From an uncultured Muribaculaceae bacterium (GTDB lineage Bacteria; Bacteroidota; Bacteroidia; Bacteroidales; Muribaculaceae), in assembly GCA_944321875.1 (NCBI GenBank), contig CALUMX010000004.1, positions 1 to 64,000 on the forward strand: a stretch of DNA of 64,000 nucleotides, read 5' to 3'. Positions 15,617 through 23,183 of the stretch are shown here, in pieces. Positions within the stretch are counted from its first letter, which is position 1. Every line of letters begins with the position of its first letter. Below the pieces are notes generated by a model, which was given only the letters and a program-made list of their open reading frames with translations, was not told the DNA's origin and did no database searches. Made by a program: the position numbers and the translations under genes.

Positions 15617-17431
15617 TTAATCGTCGGAATAGTGGCGCAATACCCGACGATAGGAGTTGAATATTTTTGACTTGGAGACAAAACCGATATATTTCCCGTT
15701 TTCTACCACCGGTAGGTTCCAGGCATTGGTTTTGTCAAAGAGATTCATCACGTTTTCCATATTGTCTCCGATTTCGATTTTGGCAGGAGGCATGCACATG
15801 AATTTCCGCACATACATTTTGTCGTAAAGCGCAGGGCGGAACATGATATTACGGATGTCGTTGAGCAACACTACACCGAGAAGCGTGCCTTTGCTGTCGG
15901 TTACAGGGAAGAGATTGCGTTGCGACTCGGATATGACCTGTACCATCTCGCGCAGGCTCATTTCCGGGTGTACCTCAATAAAATCCTTCTCAATGACACT
16001 ATCCATCTTCAGCAGCGTGAGCACGGCCTTATCCTTGTGGTGCGTGAGCAATTCACCGCGTTTGGCAAGACGCATGGTGTAAATGCTGTAGGAGAGGAAC
16101 ATGCGGATGGTGAAATAGGAGATGGCGGAAACCATCAGCAACGGCAGGAACAGTTGATAGCCTCCGGTCATTTCTGCCGTTAAGAAGATGCCCATCAACG
16201 GAGCGTGCATAACTCCGGACATAACGCCGGCCATTCCCATCAGGGCAAAATTCTTGCACGACAACTCCATTCCGGGGAATAGTCCCAGCGTGTTGACAAG
16301 GTAGGCAAAGAAGAATCCGGTCATACATCCCACATAAAGAGAGGGTGCAAATGTACCGCCGACACCGCCGGACCCGTTGGTCGCGCTGGTAGCGAATACC
16401 TTGGTGAGGATAATCATCAACATGAACAACAATACAAACCAGACATTATTGTGGAAGCTGTAGAACACACTGCCGTCGAGCAGCGTAGCCGGGTCACCGT
16501 TCAAGAGATTGGTAATGGCTTCGTAGCCTTCTCCGTAGAGCGGAGGGAAACAGAAAATCAGTCCGCTAAGGATGGCAGAGCCGATGGCAAATTTTACCCA
16601 ACGTTTTTTTATTTTGGAGAGGAAGCCCTCAAAATAACCAATCATTTTGGTAAAGTAGAGGGAGGTGAAGCCACAAACAATACCCAAAATAATAACATAA
16701 GGGATGTTGTTGGTGATAAAAGCCTCGCTCTGGTCGAATGTAAATTCCGGACTGTAGCCGGTAAATATGTAGGATACGGTTGCTGCGGTTATCGACGATA
16801 CAAGCAGAGGCATCACGGATACGGTCGTGAGGTCAATCATCAGCACCTCGATGGCAAAAAGCATTCCGGCAATCGGGGCTTTGAAAATGCCGGCAACACC
16901 GGCAGCCGCGCCACTTCCGACCAGCATCATCAGAATCTGCGGGGAAAGGCGGAAAAGGCTTCCCAGATTGGAACCGATAGCCGCTCCTGTGTTGACAATC
17001 GGGCCTTCGGCTCCGACGGAACCTCCGAATCCGATGGTGATGGAGCTGGCAACTACAGAGGTGTAGGTGTTGTGAAATTTCAACCGGCTCTTGTTTTGTG
17101 ATATGGCGTAGAGCACACGGGTAACACCGTGCGAAATATTGTCCTTAACGACATATCTTACATAAAGGCTGACAATCAGAATGCCGATTACCGGATAAAG
17201 CAGGTAGAGGTAGTTGGCTCCTGAAATCGTGAAATGATTGGTCAGCATGGAGGCAATGGCATGTATCAGAAATTTCAGCAACAAGGCTGCGAATCCGGAA
17301 AATATGCCAATGAAGAAAGCCAGAATCAACAAAAAGGTTTTTTCGCTGATGTGGGCTTCCCGCCATTGCAGTACCTGCATGAGAAGCGCATTGGCTTTTT
17401 CCTGCAGCTGTGGTTTTGTTAAGATGTTCAT
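15617..17431 (-). CDS. ClC-family chloride channel/transporter with C-terminal CBS pair
   Basis: A 604-residue membrane protein: about 10-12 ClC helices (25-440) then two CBS domains (about 460-600; VIEKDFIEVHPEMSLREMV and KFMCMPPAKIEIGDNMENV begin them). The gating-Glu loop reads GGSVGAEGPIV, with Ala in place of the usual Arg, and the later loop is GVGGTFAPSLYVG, close to the canonical GxFxPxL filter. The Ser-containing GSGIP motif is absent; SHGVTRVL stands in its place. CBS domains often sense adenine nucleotides. Transport mode (channel or antiporter) cannot be told. It starts 3 bp after the sugar-transferase stop and precedes fmt. It is clearly distinct from the fluoride-type ClC at 20574. 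Confidence 0.92.
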   Translation of the reverse strand: MNILTKPQLQEKANALLMQVLQWREAHISEKTFLLILAFFIGIFSGFAALLLKFLIHAIASMLTNHFTISGANYLYLLYPVIGILIVSLYVRYVVKDNISHGVTRVLYAISQNKSRLKFHNTYTSVVASSITIGFGGSVGAEGPIVNTGAAIGSNLGSLFRLSPQILMMLVGSGAAAGVAGIFKAPIAGMLFAIEVLMIDLTTVSVMPLLVSSITAATVSYIFTGYSPEFTFDQSEAFITNNIPYVIILGIVCGFTSLYFTKMIGYFEGFLSKIKKRWVKFAIGSAILSGLIFCFPPLYGEGYEAITNLLNGDPATLLDGSVFYSFHNNVWFVLLFMLMIILTKVFATSATNGSGGVGGTFAPSLYVGCMTGFFFAYLVNTLGLFPGMELSCKNFALMGMAGVMSGVMHAPLMGIFLTAEMTGGYQLFLPLLMVSAISYFTIRMFLSYSIYTMRLAKRGELLTHHKDKAVLTLLKMDSVIEKDFIEVHPEMSLREMVQVISESQRNLFPVTDSKGTLLGVVLLNDIRNIMFRPALYDKMYVRKFMCMPPAKIEIGDNMENVMNLFDKTNAWNLPVVENGKYIGFVSKSKIFNSYRRVLRHYSDD

Positions 17432-17434
17432 GAC

Positions 17435-18865
17435 TTACATTCCTTTTCCTGTGAAAATAGTGCGAATCGTGTAGATGATGATTTTCATATCTACGGCGAG
17501 TGTCATATTTTCAATATAAACTAAATCGTATTTCAAGCGCTCTATCATTTGGTCTACGTTGGTAGCATAGCCGAATTGCACCATGCCGAGCGAAGTGATG
17601 CCGGGTCTTACCTGGTAAACCAGGGTATAATAGGGGGCTTTTTCTATAATCTGACGGGCAAAGAACTCACGTTCAGGTCGGGGGCCGATAATAGACATAT
17701 CACCCTTGATGACATTCCAGAACTGAGGGGTTTCGTCAATTCGGTATTTCCGAAGGACATTGCCGATGCGCGTGATGCGCGTGTCGTTAGTCTGCGTCAG
17801 TTGTGGAGTTCCTGAGAGTTCGGAATCGGTGCGCATGGTGCGGAATTTGTAAATGGTAAACTTCTTGCCATGTTTGCCGATGCGTTCCTGTTTGTAGAGG
17901 ATAGGGCCTTTTGAGTCCTTTTTGATGAGTATTGCCACTGTGATGAAAACCGGAGTGAGCAGGATTAAGGCAAGGGATGACATAACAATGTCAAAAAAGC
18001 GTTTGGTGCTTTTCTGCCATTCCGGCATGCTGTTCTGCGACAGGTCAATATAGGATTCTGAACCTACGTTGATGTTGCGGATACGGGACGTGAGAATATT
18101 GAAAACTTCCGGTGCAATTTTGATGGGAATATCCAAATGGAACAGCTTATTGGCGGTTCTCAATATCTCTTCATTGCTGATTTTGTCGGGAACAATCAGA
18201 ATGTTCTGAATGTTGTGCTCTTTGCAGACCTTGTCTGTTTCCTCCAGGCTGTAGATGGGGTACTGGTCCATCTTTACCGAGTCATCCTCTCCCGGGAACG
18301 GGATAACGGCCCGGATGATGTATCCGGTGGTCTTTTCTGTCTTGCGCAGTTGTCTCGCCGCGTTCAAGGCCGCTTTGTTTCGTCCGATTATCAAGGTGTT
18401 GAACTGAATTCTGCCGTCCTGAATTTTCCGATAGATGCTTTTGGTGGTGATGCGTCTCACCAGATAGGTGACAAGGAAACAGATGCTCCACAAAGCCGCT
18501 ATCAGCTCATAATTGCGCAGTCGCTCAACGAAATTGTCATTAATCAGAATGATGAAATAGACAATCAGCGTAGTGACAAAGGTGGAAAAAGCAGTAGACA
18601 GAATCTCGCCCAATCGGGTTTTATGATAGACAACATTGTAGTATCCCGACAGATAGAAGACGAGCATCATGAGCAGTGGAAAGCAAACTTGCCCCAGCAT
18701 GACATCCGTAAACTTGTAATAGGTAATAACGGATTCCACATGACGCAGGCTTTCCGAATCTCGTGTCAGGAAAAAACGGATAGCAATGAAGATAAGCCAT
18801 GCCAGGCACACGGCGAAGTAGTCACCCAGCACGTACTGTAGGCGTAATCTGTTGGTCCTGCTCAA
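17435..18865 (-). CDS. Polyprenyl-phosphate sugar-1-phosphate transferase (WcaJ-like initiating glycosyltransferase)
   Basis: A 476-residue membrane enzyme that should transfer a hexose-1-phosphate onto undecaprenyl phosphate to start capsule, exopolysaccharide or glycoprotein-glycan assembly. Four N-terminal membrane helices (about 10-135), a Rossmann-like cytosolic region (about 140-260, TLIIGRNKAALNAARQL), one re-entrant helix (about 290-315, KRFFDIVMSSLALILLTPVF) and the PNPT catalytic domain are seen. The latter holds YKQERIGKHGKKFTIYKFRTM, RKYRIDETPQFWNVIKGDMS and GPRPE. The start is TTG, overlapping the tsaC stop (TTGA); no ATG occurs before residue 54, so coupled TTG initiation is likely. 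No other polysaccharide gene is nearby. Confidence 0.92.
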   Translation of the reverse strand: MSRTNRLRLQYVLGDYFAVCLAWLIFIAIRFFLTRDSESLRHVESVITYYKFTDVMLGQVCFPLLMMLVFYLSGYYNVVYHKTRLGEILSTAFSTFVTTLIVYFIILINDNFVERLRNYELIAALWSICFLVTYLVRRITTKSIYRKIQDGRIQFNTLIIGRNKAALNAARQLRKTEKTTGYIIRAVIPFPGEDDSVKMDQYPIYSLEETDKVCKEHNIQNILIVPDKISNEEILRTANKLFHLDIPIKIAPEVFNILTSRIRNINVGSESYIDLSQNSMPEWQKSTKRFFDIVMSSLALILLTPVFITVAILIKKDSKGPILYKQERIGKHGKKFTIYKFRTMRTDSELSGTPQLTQTNDTRITRIGNVLRKYRIDETPQFWNVIKGDMSIIGPRPEREFFARQIIEKAPYYTLVYQVRPGITSLGMVQFGYATNVDQMIERLKYDLVYIENMTLAVDMKIIIYTIRTIFTGKGM

Positions 18866-19425
18866 GGTCTCAGTATTTTAACGACGTTGTCAGGTGAAAG
18901 CATCACCACGCTGGATGGCTGGTGGGGAGTCGTGTCGTCCTGACGGTATGAAACGATATAGTCGACAGCCTGCTTGATTTCGTCGGAAATCTCTGCAAAA
19001 AACGCAGCAGAGGGTGCGCCGCTGACATTGGCCGATGTGGAGACTATCGGACGGCGGAGTTGTCGGCAAAGTTCTTGTGTAAACGGCTCGCGGGAAATGC
19101 GGATGCCCACGCTGTGATTGTCGCCGAGCAGTTCGGGAGCGACACCGGTTACATTGTTGTAGATGATAGTGATGGGCTTCTCGCTCAATTCATTGAGGTC
19201 GTAGGCCATGCTCGGAATGTTGTCTACATACTTGTCAAGCTCCGTCATGCTGTCGAGCAGTACAAGCATAGCTTTGTTTTCCGCACGGTGCTTTATCTCG
19301 TATATGCGTTTGACTGCGGCGGAATTGGTGGCGTCACAGCCGATGCCCCAAATCGTATCGGTCGGGTAGAGGATTACCCCTCCCTTTCGCAGCACTTCTA
19401 TTGCTTTCTTAATGTCTTCATTCAT
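18862..19425 (-). CDS. tsaC: L-threonylcarbamoyladenylate synthase (TsaC/Sua5 family)
   Basis: A 187-residue cytosolic enzyme making threonylcarbamoyl-AMP from Thr, bicarbonate and ATP for the t6A37 tRNA modification. Visible motifs are the N-terminal GGVILYPTDTIWGIGCDATN, KHRAENKAML (substrate-binding KxR) and RPIVSTSANVSGAP. Length matches TsaC rather than the longer Sua5, which has an extra C-terminal domain. The ATG at 19425 is chosen because the family starts with an amphipathic helix such as MNEDIKKAIEVLRKGG; a longer frame to 19515 adds a Cys/Pro-rich stretch without conservation. It is the first gene of a four-gene run with fmt at the end; both ends of the run act on tRNA. Confidence 0.95.
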   Translation of the reverse strand: MNEDIKKAIEVLRKGGVILYPTDTIWGIGCDATNSAAVKRIYEIKHRAENKAMLVLLDSMTELDKYVDNIPSMAYDLNELSEKPITIIYNNVTGVAPELLGDNHSVGIRISREPFTQELCRQLRRPIVSTSANVSGAPSAAFFAEISDEIKQAVDYIVSYRQDDTTPHQPSSVVMLSPDNVVKILRP

Positions 19426-19524
19426 GATTGTTCGTATTTTTAGTTTGTGAAAGGTGGCTGCGGGGCATAGGCATACGGAACTGCAGTCTGCGTATTTGGC
19501 CATGCCGGGCGGCATCTATCTATA

Positions 19525-19532
19525 CAAAGATA
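19525..19532 (-). promoter_or_regulatory. Candidate -7 box for the tsaC operon
   Basis: TATCTTTG on the minus strand matches TAnnTTTG, about 100 bp before the tsaC start. A TTTG lies only 15 bp further upstream, shorter than the usual 19-21, so the -33 element is uncertain. Confidence 0.55.
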
Positions 19533-19591
19533 ATGAATTTTAATCTACAAAGAAAAAAATAGGAAATAAACGACGAATTTTCACCAAATGT

Positions 19592-19623
19592 TTTGTGTAT
19601 GAATTTAAATAGTTGTACCTTTG
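19592..19623 (+). promoter_or_regulatory. Promoter of rpsP
   Basis: TTTG (19592-19595) and TACCTTTG (19616-19623) are spaced by exactly 20 bp. The -7 box ends 41 bp before the rpsP ATG. Confidence 0.88.
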
Positions 19624-19664
19624 CACCCGATAACTTAATACAAAATTATTTAAACTAAATTTTA

Positions 19665-20225
19665 ATGGCAACAAAAATTAGATTGCAACGTCATGGCCGC
19701 AAGCGCTATGCGTTTTATCCAATTGTTATCGCTGATAGCAGGGCACCACGAGATGGTAAATTTATTGAAAGGATAGGTTCATATAATCCGAACACTAATC
19801 CTGCTACAATAAGTTTAAATTTCGAAAGAGCTTTGTATTGGGTTGGTGTTGGTGCACAACCTACAGATACAGTTCGCCGTATCCTTTCTAACGAAGGCGT
19901 ACTGTTGATGAAGCACTTGATGGGTGGTGTAAAGAAGGGTGCTTTCACTGAAGAGGAAGCAAAGCGCCGTTTCGAGGCTTGGAAGCAAAACAAGGAAGCT
20001 CAAGTTAGCGCTACTAAGGCTAAGTTAGCTGACGACAAGAAACAAGCCGCAAGCCAACGCTTGGAGGAAGAGAAGGCTAAGAATGCTGCAAAGGCAGAAG
20101 AAGTAGCTAAGAAGAAAGCTGAACTCGCAGCTGCTGAGGCTGCAAAGAAGGCTGAAGAAGCTGCCGCTGCTGAAGCTGCCGCTGCTGAAGCAGAAGCTGC
20201 AACAGAAGAAGCTGCTGCAGAATAA
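19665..20225 (+). CDS. rpsP: 30S ribosomal protein S16 with long Ala/Glu/Lys C-terminal tail
   Basis: A 186-residue protein. Residues 1 to about 80 are a canonical S16 ([34 protein letters not shown]), which stabilises the body of the 30S subunit. E. coli S16 is 82 residues. Here an intermediate helix (about 80-110) leads into a tail of about 70 residues made almost only of Ala, Glu and Lys, predicted to be a long charged helix. Extended S16 proteins are usual in Bacteroidota, but the role of the tail is not known to me. The gene has its own consensus promoter and terminator and stands alone, not in the rpsP-rimM-trmD-rplS operon of E. coli. Confidence 0.96.
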   Translation: MATKIRLQRHGRKRYAFYPIVIADSRAPRDGKFIERIGSYNPNTNPATISLNFERALYWVGVGAQPTDTVRRILSNEGVLLMKHLMGGVKKGAFTEEEAKRRFEAWKQNKEAQVSATKAKLADDKKQAASQRLEEEKAKNAAKAEEVAKKKAELAAAEAAKKAEEAAAAEAAAAEAEAATEEAAAE

Positions 20226-20246
20226 TCTTTCGCTAAAAAATGATTT

Positions 20247-20281
20247 AGAGGTTGCATCAACAGGTGCAACCTCTTTTTTTA
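20247..20281 (+). terminator. Intrinsic terminator after rpsP
   Basis: AGAGGTTGCA and its complement (20265-20274) form a 10-bp stem with an 8-nt loop followed by a run of T residues, 22 bp after the rpsP stop. Confidence 0.92.
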
Positions 20282-20370
20282 TTCACGTTGGTAAGAGGCG
20301 AGCGGTCGCAAAAAAGAGAGATTGCTATCAAAAACAATCAAAGGAGCTTGCGTGAATATTGCAGAATACG

Positions 20371-20402
20371 TTTGTGTAAATTGGATAATAGTGCTATTTT
20401 TG
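20371..20402 (+). promoter_or_regulatory. Promoter of the fluoride-riboswitch/CLC-F transcript
   Basis: TTTG (20371-20374) and TATTTTTG (20395-20402) are separated by exactly 20 bp. Transcription should start near 20407-20410, immediately before the riboswitch aptamer at 20416. Confidence 0.88.
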
Positions 20403-20415
20403 CACGTTCTTAAAA

Positions 20416-20470
20416 GGGAATGGGACTTCCCTGTTATAAACCGCTGAATAAACAGCTGATAGTTCCTGTT
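20416..20470 (+). promoter_or_regulatory. Fluoride riboswitch (crcB motif) aptamer
   Basis: The RNA folds as in the Thermotoga fluoride aptamer. A first stem GGGA (20416-20419)/UCCC (20428-20431) closes an 8-nt loop AUGGGACU. A second hairpin GCUG (20443-20446)/CAGC (20453-20456) has a 6-nt loop. A pseudoknot pairs GGGACU (20422-20427) with AGUUCC (20461-20466), one G-U included. Key unpaired positions are kept: A20420 and U20421 (A6, U7), U20457 (U38), UGAU before the pseudoknot strand, A20459 with U20467 (the A40-U48 linchpin) and the AAAC linker before the second hairpin. It lies directly after a consensus promoter and upstream of a CLC-F-type transporter, the known regulon of this riboswitch. 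Comparison is from memory; a covariance-model search would confirm it. Confidence 0.85.
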
Positions 20471-20532
20471 GTGAGTTGGTTCTTTGACAAGAGAATTAAC
20501 AGGAGCTATCGCATCTTGTTCTTGTCTTTCTC
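20458..20532 (+). promoter_or_regulatory. Probable expression platform (competing terminator-like hairpin) of the fluoride riboswitch
   Basis: Bases 20458-20470 (GATAGTTCCTGTT) can pair with 20498-20510 (AACAGGAGCTATC): 13 pairs with one G-U. This helix uses the same AGUUCC strand the aptamer needs for its pseudoknot, so the two folds exclude each other. The 3' arm is followed by a U-rich stretch (TTGTTCTTGTCTTTCTC). A logical reading is that without fluoride the hairpin forms and terminates, while with fluoride the pseudoknot holds the strand and transcription continues. The U-tract is interrupted, so termination strength is uncertain. Confidence 0.65.
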
Positions 20533-20573
20533 TGTCAGGCTGCCTTCGTTGATTTTTATTATTAGAGAGATAT

Positions 20574-21854
20574 ATGAAAGAGAAGATTAGAAATTACATT
20601 CGTCAGACAAGGTTCGAACAAATTATTTTCGGATATATTCTTAAATGGATTCTCATTACGGCTGTTGTGGGCGCCTTGATTGGCTCCGCTTCCGCATTGC
20701 TGTTGTCATCGCTTAACTGGGCGACCTCCTATCGGGAAAGTCACATGTGGATTATTGCTCTTTTGCCAATAGCCGGACTGATTATCGGATTGATGTATCA
20801 TTATCTGGCCGGAACGGCGGTAAGAGGCAACAACTTTCTGATAGAGGAAATACATAGTGCTCACAATATCATACCATTTAAAATGGCACCACTGGTATAT
20901 GTCGGTACTGTTTTGACTCATCTGTTCGGAGGCTCGGCGGGTCGTGAGGGTACCGGCGTGCAGATGGGAGGAGCCATTGCCGATTTCATGTCCCGTATTT
21001 TCAAAATGCATCCTTACGACCGGAAAATAATGATACAGATTGGAATCGGGGCCGGATTCGCCTCCGTCTTTGGAACGCCTCTTGCCGGTGCTGTATTTGC
21101 ATTGGAGGTGATTATTGTCGGCCGGATGAGATACGATGCCATACTTCCTATTTTTTTAGCTTCATTTTTTGCCAACTATGCCTGTCATGCTTGGGGAATC
21201 CAACATACGATATACAGCATAACACAAGTCCCGCAACTTGGGGTGGATGTGCTTCTGTGGGTTTTGCTTGCCAGTCTGTTTTTCGGATTGACTGCCCGGT
21301 TGTTCTCCCGTTCCATCGAGTTTTGGGGTAGGGTGTCGAAAAAGTATGTGTCCTATGCTCCCTTCAGGCCTTTGTTGGGTGGCGTGTGTATTGCATTGTG
21401 CGTATGGTTGATGGGGACGACTAAATATATTGGCCTTGGTGTGCCGGTTATTGTCAGTTCCTTTACGGAGACGCAAATGTGGTATGATTTTCTGCTCAAA
21501 CTGATTCTTACGACGTTTACCATCGGAGTCGGATTCAAGGGCGGAGAGGTGACCCCGTTGTTCTTTGTTGGTGCAACCTTGGGTAGCGCTTTGTCTGCCA
21601 TCATCCCATTGCCTCTTTCGTTTATGGCAGGGATTGGCTTTGTGGCCGTGTTTGCCGGAGCTACCAATACGCCGATTGCCTGCACATTGATGGGTATCGA
21701 GCTTTTTGGCGTTGAAGCCGGCATGTATTTGGGTATAGCGTGCGTGGCTTCCTATTTGTTCTCCGGACATACCGGGATCTATACGGCGCAGATTGTGGGT
21801 AGTCCGAAACATATAGCCTATTGGAAATCGAAGAAGGGAACAACGATAGAATAA
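20574..21854 (+). CDS. CLC-F type fluoride/proton antiporter (ClC family)
   Basis: A 426-residue ClC-fold membrane protein without CBS domains. Its signature loops are those of the fluoride-specific CLC-F branch: RGNNFLIEEIH replaces the Ser-containing GSGIP anion-site motif, the gating-Glu loop is GGSAGREGTGVQMGG (Thr in place of the Pro of GREGP), and the later loop is GFKGGEVTPLFFVGATLGS instead of GGIFAPSL. CLC-F proteins expel F- from the cytosol in exchange for H+. Translation starts at ATG 20574 behind AGAGAGA. The 5' leader carries a fluoride-type riboswitch, which strongly supports the substrate. Monocistronic; a 240-bp gap separates it from carA. Confidence 0.92.
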   Translation: MKEKIRNYIRQTRFEQIIFGYILKWILITAVVGALIGSASALLLSSLNWATSYRESHMWIIALLPIAGLIIGLMYHYLAGTAVRGNNFLIEEIHSAHNIIPFKMAPLVYVGTVLTHLFGGSAGREGTGVQMGGAIADFMSRIFKMHPYDRKIMIQIGIGAGFASVFGTPLAGAVFALEVIIVGRMRYDAILPIFLASFFANYACHAWGIQHTIYSITQVPQLGVDVLLWVLLASLFFGLTARLFSRSIEFWGRVSKKYVSYAPFRPLLGGVCIALCVWLMGTTKYIGLGVPVIVSSFTETQMWYDFLLKLILTTFTIGVGFKGGEVTPLFFVGATLGSALSAIIPLPLSFMAGIGFVAVFAGATNTPIACTLMGIELFGVEAGMYLGIACVASYLFSGHTGIYTAQIVGSPKHIAYWKSKKGTTIE

Positions 21855-21870
21855 AATTGGCGTGTGGGCT

Positions 21871-21898
21871 TTGGTGTGGATAGGAGTTGGTGTGGATA
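21871..21898 (+). repeat. Direct repeat of a 12-mer downstream of the CLC-F gene
   Basis: TTGGTGTGGATA occurs at 21871-21882 and again at 21887-21898, a 16-bp period. It follows the CLC-F stop by 17 bp. No hairpin forms; the role is unknown. Confidence 0.55.
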
Positions 21899-21977
21899 AA
21901 GGTGGAATGAGCCGAATTTGACCGATATTTACAGCACAGTCAGCCATTCGGAAGGCATTTTTGCGGTTAAAATTACC

Positions 21978-22000
21978 TATTTCAAAAAAATATTGAAATA
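21978..22000. repeat. Inverted repeat upstream of carA
   Basis: TATTTCAA (21978-21985) and its complement TTGAAATA (21993-22000) are perfect 8-bp arms with an A-rich 7-bp spacer, about 95 bp before the carA ATG. Shape and place suit an operator (inference). A weak promoter follows: TTTG at 22033-22036 and TAATCTTG at 22054-22061, with 17 bp between. Confidence 0.4.
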
Positions 22001-22094
22001 AGTAAGGGAGGATTAGGGGAAAATCACTAATTTTGTATGGTTTTCTCGATCGTAATCTTGCAAACCCTGAATCTGTAAGTAATCACTAAGAAAT

Positions 22095-23165
22095 ATGAGA
22101 GAAACAAAGAAAGCTATCCTAACCTTAGAAGATGGTACTATCTTGGAAGGAAAATCGTTCGGATACGAAAAGGCGTGCTCGGGCGAAGTCGTGTTTAATA
22201 CAGCTATGTCCGGTTATCCGGAGAGCTTGACCGACCCATCTTATGAAGGTCAAATTCTTGTTACAACTTTTCCACTGATTGGTAATTATGGTGTTCCGCC
22301 CAGAACGGAGCAGAATGGTTTGGCCACTTATTTAGAGAGTGAGTGCATCCATTGCGAGGCAATTATTTGCCAGGATTATTCATGGGAGTATAGCCATTGG
22401 CTCGCGGAGCAAAGCCTTTCCGATTGGCTCAAGTCGGAAAAGATTGTTGGTATTTATGGAATTGACACGCGTGCGTTGACCAAGCGGTTGAGAGAAAAAG
22501 GCTCAATGCTTGGCCGTATTTTTATAGAAGGCGGCGAAGAAGTCGGTTTCTATGACCCGAATAAGGAGAACCTGGTGGCTAAGGTGAGCTGTAAGGAGGT
22601 AATTACTTACGGTGAGGGAGAAAAGACTGTCGTGTTGGTGGACTGTGGTACAAAAAACAACATCATCCGTTGTCTGGTAAACAGAGGCGTGAAAGTGGTG
22701 CGTGTGCCATGGGATTATGATTTCAACACATTGGAATATGACGGCCTGTTTATCTCAAACGGTCCTGGCGACCCGGATATGGCCGATGTTACGGTTGAGC
22801 ATTTGAAGGTGGCATTGAACGGTGACAAGCCCATCTGCGGTATCTGTATGGGTAACCAGTTGCTCGCTAAGGCAGCAGGAGCCAAGACATACAAATTGAA
22901 ATATGGACACCGTAGCCATAACCAGCCGGTAAGAAAGGTGGGAACCAACCAATGCTTCATCACATCGCAGAATCATGGTTTTGCCGTTGACAACGATACG
23001 CTTTCCGGAGACTGGGAACCGCTGTTCATCAACATGAATGACGGAACAAACGAGGGTATCCGTCACAAGACAAAACCGTTCTTCTCCGCTCAGTTCCACC
23101 CGGAAGCTTGCAGCGGACCGCTCGATACGGAGTTCATTTTCGATGATTTTATTAAAATGTTGTAA
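22095..23165 (+). CDS. carA: Carbamoyl-phosphate synthase small (glutaminase) subunit
   Basis: A 356-residue subunit that hydrolyses glutamine and channels ammonia to CarB for arginine and pyrimidine synthesis. The N-terminal CPSase_sm domain (about 5-140) contains FNTAMSGYPESLTDPSY. The class I glutamine amidotransferase domain (about 180-350) has nucleophile Cys251 in GICMGNQLLA and the His335/Glu337 pair in FHPEA. ATG 22095 is preceded by a purine-rich stretch. carB begins 18 bp after the stop. Confidence 0.98.
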   Translation: MRETKKAILTLEDGTILEGKSFGYEKACSGEVVFNTAMSGYPESLTDPSYEGQILVTTFPLIGNYGVPPRTEQNGLATYLESECIHCEAIICQDYSWEYSHWLAEQSLSDWLKSEKIVGIYGIDTRALTKRLREKGSMLGRIFIEGGEEVGFYDPNKENLVAKVSCKEVITYGEGEKTVVLVDCGTKNNIIRCLVNRGVKVVRVPWDYDFNTLEYDGLFISNGPGDPDMADVTVEHLKVALNGDKPICGICMGNQLLAKAAGAKTYKLKYGHRSHNQPVRKVGTNQCFITSQNHGFAVDNDTLSGDWEPLFINMNDGTNEGIRHKTKPFFSAQFHPEACSGPLDTEFIFDDFIKML

Positions 23166-23183
23166 TTTCAAAACTTTTAATCG

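Noticed and set aside
16451-17101. 216-codon plus-strand frame opposite the CBS ClC gene
   Set aside because: Its Gly/Asn/Arg-rich translation is typical of the reverse complement of a membrane protein; no start signal or promoter.
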